Shown piece after piece: positions 26,067-33,346 of a DNA stretch of 45,442 nt. The position numbers and the translations under genes are program-made. Every line of letters starts with the position of its first letter. Position 1 is the first letter of the stretch. The notes beneath the pieces are model-generated. The model was not told the origin of the DNA, ran no database searches, and saw only the letters and a list, made by a program, of their open reading frames with translations. Source of the stretch: Firmicutes bacterium AM41-11 (GTDB taxonomy: Bacteria; Bacillota_I; Bacilli_A; Erysipelotrichales; Erysipelotrichaceae); assembly GCA_003480165.1 (NCBI GenBank), contig QUIQ01000014.1:1-45442 (forward strand), read 5' to 3'.

Positions 26067-26941
26067 TCAATGATCCCTACTTTCTGCATTTCTTCTTTTA
26101 AATGTTGGCGATTTTTTGGATCCATTGGATACAGCGGCAAACGATAGCCACCAACTTCTTTGCCCATTAAATTCAAAGCTTCTTTAACCGGAATAGGATT
26201 TACTTCACAGAAAAGCGCATGAATATAATCTAAGTATTTTTGTTGGAGAGATAGACCTTTTTGATGATCTCCGGCTAACCAGGAAGTTACCATTTCATGG
26301 CATTCTTTTGGATTGGTATTCGCAAATACAGAAATAACTCCACTTCCGCCTGCAGATAATACCGGAATAACCATATCATCGTTTCCGGAATACATCACAA
26401 AGTCATCGTTTAAATAACGTGAAATATTCATAACATAACTAATATCGCCACTGGCTTCCTTGATGCCACAGATATTTGGATGTTTTGATAAAACTTGCAC
26501 GGCATGTTCACTTAATTTACATCCCGTACGTCCTGGTACATTGTACATAATAACTGGAATATGAACAGAATCGGCGACTTTTGTAAAGTGGGCAATCATA
26601 CCACCTTCATTGGCCTTGTTGTAGTATGGGGTGATAATCAATAGATAATCGGCACCCATTTTTTCGTATTTGATACTTTTATCAATAGCGGTTTGGGTAT
26701 CGTTGGATCCTGCTCCTACGACAACGGGTAAACGGTGATTGATCTTTTCAATGGTGTATTTTACAACCGAGTCATCTTCTTCATGGCTCATAGTCGAAGA
26801 TTCACCTGTGGTTCCTAATACTAAGATTCCATCGGTTCCACTTGCTACATGCATTTCCAGCAATTCTCCAAGCTTTTCAAAATTCACACTTCCATCTTCA
26901 TGAAATGGGGTAATCAAAGCTACAATTGATCCTTTAATCAT
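26063..26941 (-). CDS. dapA: 4-hydroxy-tetrahydrodipicolinate synthase
   Basis: A 292-residue (beta/alpha)8 enzyme condensing pyruvate with aspartate semialdehyde. GTTGESSTM, the tyrosine in IMYNVPGRTG and the Schiff-base lysine in ICGIKEASGD are all present. It overlaps dapF by eight bases and dapB by four. It is the committed step of the lysine/DAP branch. Confidence 0.95.
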   Translation of the reverse strand: MIKGSIVALITPFHEDGSVNFEKLGELLEMHVASGTDGILVLGTTGESSTMSHEEDDSVVKYTIEKINHRLPVVVGAGSNDTQTAIDKSIKYEKMGADYLLIITPYYNKANEGGMIAHFTKVADSVHIPVIMYNVPGRTGCKLSEHAVQVLSKHPNICGIKEASGDISYVMNISRYLNDDFVMYSGNDDMVIPVLSAGGSGVISVFANTNPKECHEMVTSWLAGDHQKGLSLQQKYLDYIHALFCEVNPIPVKEALNLMGKEVGGYRLPLYPMDPKNRQHLKEEMQKVGIIE

Positions 26942-27752
26942 AATAATATTCTCCTCTCATGACGCATTGGGCACGTCCTGTCATAAACACTCTTTCATCT
27001 TCATCAATATCAATATGGATGATACCTTTTTCTAGATGCACATCCACATGATTGCTGCACTTGCCTAATTTATAGCCGGCTAAAACACTGGCACAAACCC
27101 CAGTTCCACAGGCCAAGGTAATTCCACAGCCTCTTTCATAGGTAAGGACTTTACAGTTATTGGCATCTATCACTTCGACAAAATTAACATTGGTTTGTTG
27201 CGCAAACATAGGATCATGACAAATCTTTTTTCCTAAAGTGCGGTTTTCTGAGGTATCTGCATGATCCGTAAATACAACTGTATGAACCGTTGACATAAAG
27301 AAGGTAGAAAGTACAACTTCTTGTCCATCAATGGATACAGGTGTATTCCATAAGGCTTCTTTGGTTCCTACCATTTTCGGATCATAATCCGCATATCCCA
27401 TATCGACTTTGACTTGAAAAGGGTCCTCACTGATACGATGTACAATCTTTTCCCCAGCCAGGGTTTGCACATGTAAATCTTTATCTGTATGTAAGCCTTC
27501 CGCAAAACAATAGCCCGTAAAACAACGAATGCCATTGCCACACATTGGTGCCCGGGAACCATCTTGGTTATAGTAGACCATCTCCAAAGGATTTTCTTTG
27601 ACAAAGATAGCTCCATCTGCACCGATTCCCGAATGCCGATCACATACAGCTTGTACAAAAGTGGGAATATCATAGGCTTTCACTAAATCATATTGGGTCA
27701 ATATGAAGTCATTCCCACATCCATGAAATTTTGAAACGGGTATTTTAGTCAT
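26934..27752 (-). CDS. dapF: Diaminopimelate epimerase
   Basis: A 272-residue PLP-independent epimerase interconverting LL- and meso-diaminopimelate. Both catalytic cysteines are visible: in MCGNGIRC and in TLACGTGVCA. The start overlaps the end of lysA by eight bases. Placement between lysA and dapA in a riboswitch-controlled operon supports the call. Confidence 0.95.
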   Translation of the reverse strand: MTKIPVSKFHGCGNDFILTQYDLVKAYDIPTFVQAVCDRHSGIGADGAIFVKENPLEMVYYNQDGSRAPMCGNGIRCFTGYCFAEGLHTDKDLHVQTLAGEKIVHRISEDPFQVKVDMGYADYDPKMVGTKEALWNTPVSIDGQEVVLSTFFMSTVHTVVFTDHADTSENRTLGKKICHDPMFAQQTNVNFVEVIDANNCKVLTYERGCGITLACGTGVCASVLAGYKLGKCSNHVDVHLEKGIIHIDIDEDERVFMTGRAQCVMRGEYYYD

Positions 27753-29007
27753 TGTTCTCTAATCCTATTAAGTGTTCATAGCTTTCTCTATGAATCACTT
27801 CTCTTGCCTTTCCATTTGCGACAAAAACGACGCCTGGGGTAAGTAATTTATTATAATGGCTGGCCATGGAATAACCATAAGCCCCAGTCGTATATGTAAC
27901 CAATAAATCGCCTGGTTCACATTTTGGTAGGGCGATGTCTTCAATTAACACATCCCCTGATTCACAAGCCTTTCCAGCCACGGTATAGATACAATCTTTC
28001 GCTTGTTCCATTTTATTGGCAATATCGGCATTGTATTTTGCTTGATACAAGGCCGGACGTATATTGTCTGCCATGCCTCCGTCTACAAACACATAGTTTT
28101 TATTTGGCGTTTGTTTCGTAAAACCAACGGTATAGATTGTGCTTCCTGCTTCAGCTACAATGCTACGACCTGGTTCAATCAAAATTTTTTGAATAGATAA
28201 GCCTTGTTTCGTATTTTCTTTTTTACAGGTATCTAGAATCGTTTTACATACTTCATCTAAAGGAATGGGATGATCTTCACTCGTATAGGTTGCCGCAAAG
28301 CCACCACCTAAATCAATGGTATTTAAATGAATGCCATAGTCACTTTCCAGTTTTTTGACAAAACCAAACATCTTTTCAATTTCTGCCACAAAGGCATTTT
28401 TATCAAAAATCTGGGAACCAATATGCGCATGCAAGCCATCAAAAGAAAGGTTTGGATTGTCTTCGAAGGTTTGAATCAAATCCACAATTTCTTTTTCTTG
28501 CATCATCGATACCCCGAATTTACTATCTACATGGGCAGTCACAATATATTTATGCGTATGTGCATCAATACCTGGATTCACACGTAACAATACATGTATC
28601 AAATGATCAGACTTTTTCGCTATTTCATTTAAGGCTTGGGCTTCCATAAGATTATCCACAATAATGGTTCCTACTTTGGTGTCAATGGCCATTTGAAGTT
28701 CATCAAGGGATTTATTGTTTCCATGAAAATAAGCTTTTGTCATATCAAAACCGGCTTTATAAGCCGTATAGATTTCCCCACCGGATACAACATCTAAACA
28801 AATACCATACTCTTGAACCAATTTTACCATTGCGCAACAGCTAAAAGCTTTCGATGCATATAAAACCCCAGTTTCAAAATCATCGGATTGAAACAAGGTC
28901 GCATAATCTTTTAAACGGGTACGCAATTGATTTTCATCATATACATAAAGCGGCGTTTGATAGGTTTTTGCCAAATCATCTACGCGCATTCCACCAATTT
29001 CTAACAT
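27745..29007 (-). CDS. lysA: Diaminopimelate decarboxylase
   Basis: A 420-residue fold-III PLP enzyme that makes lysine from meso-DAP. The PLP lysine is Lys53 in YASKAF; HAHIGSQIF, LGGGFAATY, EPGRSIVAEAG and the catalytic cysteine of CESGDVL are present. AGGAGG precedes the ATG and the terminator of the lysine riboswitch lies just before it, so lysA and the whole dap operon are controlled by lysine. Finding lysA first in the operon is somewhat unusual but not unique. Confidence 0.95.
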   Translation of the reverse strand: MLEIGGMRVDDLAKTYQTPLYVYDENQLRTRLKDYATLFQSDDFETGVLYASKAFSCCAMVKLVQEYGICLDVVSGGEIYTAYKAGFDMTKAYFHGNNKSLDELQMAIDTKVGTIIVDNLMEAQALNEIAKKSDHLIHVLLRVNPGIDAHTHKYIVTAHVDSKFGVSMMQEKEIVDLIQTFEDNPNLSFDGLHAHIGSQIFDKNAFVAEIEKMFGFVKKLESDYGIHLNTIDLGGGFAATYTSEDHPIPLDEVCKTILDTCKKENTKQGLSIQKILIEPGRSIVAEAGSTIYTVGFTKQTPNKNYVFVDGGMADNIRPALYQAKYNADIANKMEQAKDCIYTVAGKACESGDVLIEDIALPKCEPGDLLVTYTTGAYGYSMASHYNKLLTPGVVFVANGKAREVIHRESYEHLIGLENND

Positions 29008-29020
29008 GACTTTCCTCCTA

Positions 29021-29050
29021 AAAAAAATACCAACAAGCTATCTTGTTGGT
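29021..29050 (-). terminator. Riboswitch-controlled terminator upstream of lysA
   Basis: ACCAACAAG (29042-29050 on the minus strand) and CTTGTTGGT (29029-29037) with an ATAG loop, then seven or eight Ts, 14 bases before the lysA start. This is the expression platform of the lysine riboswitch. Confidence 0.9.
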
Positions 29051-29068
29051 AAAGTAAAACGTCCTTAA

Positions 29069-29220
29069 GATAGCTCTCCTACATTCGTAGACAGTCTTGT
29101 AGATCTTCTCTACAAGCCCACCATCCTTAAATGCCTTTAAGAACAGTTCGGCAAAATCGCTTCTATAAGAAATCTTTGCTTGCCAGCTCCTTCTTATATC
29201 GTCTTTTTTGCGCCTCTATC
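29069..29220 (-). ncRNA. Lysine riboswitch (L box)
   Basis: Read on the minus strand, the leader starts GATAGAGGCGC and ends GGAGAGCTATC, whose ends pair as helix P1. Conserved interior elements are seen: TTTGCCGAACTG, GGTGGGCTTGT and GACTGTCTACGAATGTAG. This matches the B. subtilis lysC leader in order and spacing. Lysine binding should favour the downstream terminator and so shut off lysA-dapFABH. Confidence 0.92.
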
Positions 29221-29229
29221 AGCGCATTC

Positions 29230-29258
29230 ATAGTAACACCTATGAAAATTATTTTCAA
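29230..29258 (-). promoter_or_regulatory. Promoter of the lysine operon
   Basis: TTGAAA (29253-29258), 17 bases, TACTAT (29230-29235) on the minus strand, placing the transcription start just before the riboswitch. Confidence 0.75.
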
Positions 29259-29264
29259 TGATAA

Positions 29265-29292
29265 TTGAAACAATTATGAAAATTGTTATAAT
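29265..29292 (+). promoter_or_regulatory. Promoter of the divergent M20 deacetylase gene
   Basis: TTGAAA (29265-29270), 16 bases, TATAAT (29287-29292). The ATG begins seven bases after the -10 box, so the message may be leaderless. Confidence 0.7.
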
Positions 29293-29298
29293 GGCTGT

Positions 29299-30393
29299 AT
29301 GTTAAATTATGTAAAAAAAGTTCGGCAAGACCTTCATCAAATTCCTGAATTAGAACTTAACTTGCCAAAAACCCAAGCGTATATTCTACATGAATTAGAA
29401 TCCCTTCCCTGTCAGGTCGAATCACCAATTGCATCAAGTGTAATTGCGTATTTTGACAATCACAAAGATTCAACCATTGCTTTTCGTTCTGACATGGATG
29501 CCTTACCTGTATCGGAAAAGAATGAGGTTCCTTATAAATCTCAACACGAGGGTAAAATGCATGCCTGTGGACACGATGGCCATATGGCTACACTTTTAGG
29601 GTTTGCGAAATGCCTGCCAGAGCATCTTTCCGAAATCAATCACAACATTCTTCTGGTATTCCAACCTGGAGAAGAATCACCTGGTGGAGCGCATTTACTG
29701 GTAGAGTCTGGCATCTTTGAGAAATACCATGTGCAAGAAATCTTTGGCCTACATCTCTGGCCTGATTTAAAAGCTGGTACGATTGCCACAAGAAAAAATG
29801 AATTTATGGCCCATAGCAGTGAAGTACATGTCGATGTAGAAGGACTTAGTTCCCATGTTGCCAAAGCAGCCCTTGGCAAAGATGCCATGGCTGCGGCTTG
29901 TGAATTCTTATTAGATGTCTATGCCTTTGAAAAATCCTATCCAGATTCCATTTATCGTTTATGTAAATTTGGCTTGTTCCAATCTGGAACCGTATGTAAT
30001 GCCATTAGTGCTCATAGCCACCTAGAAGGAACAATGCGAGCTTTTCAAGATGAAGTCTTTTATGGCCTGCAAAATAAAATCATCGAATTCGCCCATACCA
30101 TGGAAAAGAAATATGGTGTTACTTTCCACGTTCAATTTAAAAACGGATATCCACCTGTAATGAATGATCCAACTTTAACGCAAAAAGTGCTCGATACCAT
30201 TCCAAATATCCAAGTTCTCGATGAACCCGAAATGATTGCCGAAGACTTTGCGTATTATCAAACGATTCTTCCTGGCACCTTCTTCTTTTTAGGCACAGGA
30301 ACTGGAATTCCTTTACATGCAGATACCTGGGACTTTGATGAAAACATTTTAGAAAAGGGCATACAATTATTTTTAGATTTAGCCAAGCTGTAG
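29299..30393 (+). CDS. M20-family amidohydrolase, probable N-acetyldiaminopimelate deacetylase
   Basis: A 364-residue metallo-amidohydrolase. The metal-binding stretches are FRSDMDALPV, ACGHDGHMATLLG, PGEESPGGAH and LHLWPD; the dimerisation domain sits at about 175-290. The M20D family includes hippurate hydrolase, IAA-amino acid hydrolase and N-acetyl-DAP deacetylase; the last is favoured by position next to the lysine operon and the presence of dapH. It is transcribed divergently and lies outside riboswitch control. No ribosome binding site is seen before the ATG, consistent with a leaderless start. Confidence 0.8.
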   Translation: MLNYVKKVRQDLHQIPELELNLPKTQAYILHELESLPCQVESPIASSVIAYFDNHKDSTIAFRSDMDALPVSEKNEVPYKSQHEGKMHACGHDGHMATLLGFAKCLPEHLSEINHNILLVFQPGEESPGGAHLLVESGIFEKYHVQEIFGLHLWPDLKAGTIATRKNEFMAHSSEVHVDVEGLSSHVAKAALGKDAMAAACEFLLDVYAFEKSYPDSIYRLCKFGLFQSGTVCNAISAHSHLEGTMRAFQDEVFYGLQNKIIEFAHTMEKKYGVTFHVQFKNGYPPVMNDPTLTQKVLDTIPNIQVLDEPEMIAEDFAYYQTILPGTFFFLGTGTGIPLHADTWDFDENILEKGIQLFLDLAKL

Positions 30394-30408
30394 CAATACA
30401 GCTTTTTC
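30385..30408 (+). terminator. Terminator of the M20 deacetylase gene
   Basis: AAGCTGTA (30385-30392) pairs with TACAGCTT (30397-30404) around GCAA, followed by Ts. The stem overlaps the stop codon. Confidence 0.85.
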
Positions 30409-30412
30409 TTTA

Positions 30413-30437
30413 TAAAAAAAAGAGGTCATAGACCTCT
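30413..30437 (-). terminator. Terminator of the rubrerythrin gene
   Basis: AGAGGTC (30421-30427) and GACCTCT (30431-30437) form a 7-bp stem followed on the minus strand by eight or more Ts. The plus-strand side has a short A/T tail and might work both ways. Confidence 0.85.
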
Positions 30438-30442
30438 AAAAA

Positions 30443-31012
30443 CTATTCACCGAAATAACGTTTTAATAAACCGGCAAAAGCTTTACCATGACGTGCTTCG
30501 TCACGTGCCATTTCATGAACTGTATCATGAATTGCATCTAAGTTAGCTTTTTTAGCACGAGTAGCTAAATCAACTTTACCAGCTGTTGCTCCATTTTCTG
30601 CTTCTACACGCATTTCAAGATTACGTTTTGTAGAATCAGTTACAACTTCACCTAATAATTCGGCAAATTTTGCAGCATGTTCAGCTTCTTCATGAGCAGC
30701 TTTTTCATAGTATAATCCAACTTCTGGATATCCTTCACGGAAAGCAACACGACTCATTGCTAAATACATACCAACTTCTGAGCATTCCCCTTCAAAGTTA
30801 GCACGCAAGTCATTTTTAATGTCTTCTGCTACATCTTTGGCAACACCAACTACGTGTTCAGCAGCCCAAGTCATTTCATCTTCTACTGGTACGAATTTGT
30901 CTTTAGGTTGTTTACAAGTTGGGCACTTCCAATCAGCTGGAAGGTCGGCAAATTTAACGCCTTCTTTTTCTTCATCATAGATGTGTCCACAAATTAAACA
31001 TCTGTATTTCAT
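30443..31012 (-). CDS. Reverse rubrerythrin
   Basis: A 189-residue protein with an N-terminal rubredoxin domain (Cys5, Cys8, Cys30, Cys33) followed by a ferritin-like di-iron domain carrying E...EXXH helices ([48 protein letters not shown]). This order is the reverse of classical rubrerythrin and is typical of strict anaerobes, where it serves as an NADH-linked peroxidase or oxygen reductase through rubredoxin-type electron transfer. It is transcribed alone; a 7-bp hairpin sits just before the AGGAGG site. Confidence 0.92.
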   Translation of the reverse strand: MKYRCLICGHIYDEEKEGVKFADLPADWKCPTCKQPKDKFVPVEDEMTWAAEHVVGVAKDVAEDIKNDLRANFEGECSEVGMYLAMSRVAFREGYPEVGLYYEKAAHEEAEHAAKFAELLGEVVTDSTKRNLEMRVEAENGATAGKVDLATRAKKANLDAIHDTVHEMARDEARHGKAFAGLLKRYFGE

Positions 31013-31027
31013 AATAATGTCCTCCTA

Positions 31028-31046
31028 TTGAAAGTTTCTCTTTCAA
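31028..31046 (-). promoter_or_regulatory. Hairpin next to the rubrerythrin ribosome binding site
   Basis: TTGAAAG and CTTTCAA form a perfect 7-bp inverted repeat with a five-base spacer, one base upstream of AGGAGG. It could stabilise the message or act as an operator. An AT-rich candidate -10 lies further upstream. Confidence 0.35.
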
Positions 31047-31073
31047 CTTACGAGTATATTATTCCATATTCTT

Positions 31074-32186
31074 TTATAGAGTACAAAGACTATGCTCAGA
31101 ATTTTCTGCATTTTCGTTAGGCATAGCTAACTGTGTCTGATTCTGTACCCGATTGTATGCATTTTGAAACAGCGGTTGCCATTTCGTATGGTGTTCCATC
31201 AATTCTGTCAACAATTCCAATGTATCATTTTTTTCTAACATGCCATTCCAAATAAACGAAGAATAATGAATCGTCACAATGCAATCACTTTCCATGTCAT
31301 AGCAGTAACAATTCTTCTTTATGTTGAATAAGTAAATGACTTCTTCTTCGCTATATTTTTGTTTAAGAATCGTACCTGTCTTACGATAATAGATGGGTTT
31401 GTTCTTCATTTTATTTGGTTTTTGCGGCTTTAAATGCTTCTGATTATGGGCCGCTTGTTTAATGATATTGACTTCATTGGGATTAGAAATCCAGAAAATA
31501 TCCCGAATGCTTAAATTTGAAATATAGTACTGTTCCGAAACATCCACAAAGAAACTTCTTCCTGGTCGTTTCAAACAAACTCCATGTTTATTTATCTTAT
31601 AGACCGTACTGCAGCTCTTATTCCACTCTTTCAAATAATAGTACTGGCCATCTTTGACGAGAATATCGCCTTCTTTAATGGGGATCAAGGCATCATCCAT
31701 ACCTTTGAAATTGCGAATTTCTTTTTCCGTATTTTTTTGTTTCAAAGCAATTCGACGGGCAATCTGAAAAATTTCATAATTTTCTAAATGGAACATCACA
31801 TATCGTACATTCACAATGGGAATACGGACCATTTCCTTAAATAAAACATAGGTCTTCTTATAAAAAGAATCACAGATTCGATCTTCATTTGGGCAAATGA
31901 CATACATCGCATTCCAATTATTTTGGACTTGCGAAGTACAATAATATCCATACAAAAAATGTTCATCTTTATCCACGATGACATAGGGTCTTTCTTTATG
32001 TCCTTCGGGAACTCCAGCTAGTTTTTCTTCACTTAATGGCATCTGACAATACACTAAATCGCCAACTTCAACAGCATCAAATACTTCTTTTTCCGCCTTA
32101 GAATACGGACTATAGAATGGCTTACTGTCTTTGTTTCGAAATAGCTTTTTTAAAAAAGAAAAAAATGTGTAGATTCTGTGTTTCAT
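31074..32186 (-). CDS. Hypothetical protein with possible PemK/MazF-like beta-barrel segments
   Basis: A 370-residue protein that I do not recognise. There is no signal peptide; the N-terminal 25 residues are basic and hydrophobic. Residues around 40-130 (VGDLVYCQMPLSEEK, RPYVIVDKDEHFLYGYYC) vaguely resemble the SH3-like barrel of MazF/PemK proteins, and IKEGDILVKDGQYYYLKEW near the middle may be a second barrel. The C-terminal half is rich in Lys and Asn, ending in a low-complexity tail. The ATG at 32186 has GAGGTG six bases upstream. No antitoxin-like gene is adjacent, so a toxin role is not supported. It follows the prfB terminator. Confidence 0.6.
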   Translation of the reverse strand: MKHRIYTFFSFLKKLFRNKDSKPFYSPYSKAEKEVFDAVEVGDLVYCQMPLSEEKLAGVPEGHKERPYVIVDKDEHFLYGYYCTSQVQNNWNAMYVICPNEDRICDSFYKKTYVLFKEMVRIPIVNVRYVMFHLENYEIFQIARRIALKQKNTEKEIRNFKGMDDALIPIKEGDILVKDGQYYYLKEWNKSCSTVYKINKHGVCLKRPGRSFFVDVSEQYYISNLSIRDIFWISNPNEVNIIKQAAHNQKHLKPQKPNKMKNKPIYYRKTGTILKQKYSEEEVIYLFNIKKNCYCYDMESDCIVTIHYSSFIWNGMLEKNDTLELLTELMEHHTKWQPLFQNAYNRVQNQTQLAMPNENAENSEHSLCTL

Positions 32187-32214
32187 ATTGATCACCTCTA
32201 CACATAGTTTTGCA

Positions 32215-32241
32215 GTAAAATAGGCACTATGCGTGCCTATT
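32215..32241 (-). terminator. Terminator of the secA-prfB operon
   Basis: AATAGGCAC (32233-32241 on the minus strand) and GTGCCTATT (32219-32227) form a 9-bp stem with a five-base loop, followed by TTTTA just past the prfB stop codon. Confidence 0.8.
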
Positions 32242-32244
32242 ACT

Positions 32245-33346
32245 TTATTTTATTTGACTTTTTAAATACGCAAAGATAAATTCATCCAGCTTTCCATCCA
32301 ATACATCTTGCACTTGACTGGTTTCATATCCCGTACGTACATCTTTGACTAAACTATAAGGATGCATGACATAGTTACGAATTTGACTACCCCATTCGTT
32401 TGCCACTTGTTCCCCTTTGATTTCAGCTAATTTCTTTTCATGCTTTTCAATTTCCAATTGATACAAACGCGCTTTTAACACACGTAAAGCTTCTTCCCGG
32501 TTTTCATGTTGACTACGTCCATTTTGGCAAGTTGCAACAATCCCGGTTGGTTTATGCACCAAACGAACCGCTGAATCCGTTTTGTTAATGTGCTGTCCTC
32601 CAGCACCACTTGCTCTTTTGGTTTCAAATTCCAAATCTTCATCTTTGATATCGATTTCGATTTCATCATTGAATTGTGGCATCACATCAAGAGAGGCAAA
32701 AGAAGTATGTCTACGCGCACCGGAATCAAAAGGACTAATTCGCACTAAACGATGAACCCCTTTTTCCGATTTTAAATAGCCATAAGCTTTATCACCTTCC
32801 ACTAAAAAGGTAACACTTTTAATGCCGGCTTCTTCTCCTGGTAGATAATCTAAAACTTTTACTTTAAAACCATGGCGTTCGGCATAACGGGTATACATCC
32901 GATACAACATGCTCGCCCAGTCGCAAGATTCCGTACCACCAGCACCAGGATGTAACTCTAGAATCGCATTATTTTGATCATATTCATGCGATAAAAGAAC
33001 TTGAATCTCAAAGTCATCAAATTTTGGCAACAGTTCTTCGTACTCTTCTGCTGCCATCATTAAAAGCTCATCATCCATCTCTGCCTTTAAAACATCCGCT
33101 GTCTCATCTAAAGTCTGCATCTGTTGTAAAAGTGCTTGATATTGCTCCACAATGGTCTGCATAGAATTCCGTTTTCGAATGACTTGTTGGGCTTTTTTCT
33201 GATCATTCCAAAAGCCTTCTTCTAAAGTTTTTTGGTCTAATTCTTTAATTTCCTTTTGTTTCTGATCTAAGTCAAAGTGACTCACCTAGAGCTTCCAATT
33301 TCTCCAGGTGAGTAGTTAATCCTTGTTTTAATTCATAGAGTTCCAT
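32245..33346 (-). CDS. prfB: Peptide chain release factor 2, with programmed +1 frameshift
   Basis: RF2 releases peptides at UGA and UAA. The gene starts at the ATG at 33346 (AGGAG eight bases upstream, overlapping the secA stop), runs 24 codons to an in-frame CTT TGA C, then continues in the +1 frame to 32245, giving about 366 residues. The UGA-recognition tripeptide SPF (RISPFDSGARR) and the catalytic GGQ (SGAGGQHINKTDS) are present. The frameshift is the classical self-regulation of RF2. A single-frame reading would wrongly start the protein at the GTG at 33285. Confidence 0.95.
33271..33290 (-). promoter_or_regulatory. prfB programmed frameshift site
   Basis: CTT TGA C at 33271-33277 (TGA at 33272-33274), with an internal Shine-Dalgarno-like AGGTGAG just upstream. 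Slow termination at the UGA when RF2 is scarce lets ribosomes shift +1 and make full-length RF2. Confidence 0.92.

Noticed and set aside
31074..32186. A PemK/MazF toxin call for the unknown protein
   Set aside because: The similarity is weak, the protein is three times the usual length, and there is no antitoxin gene beside it.
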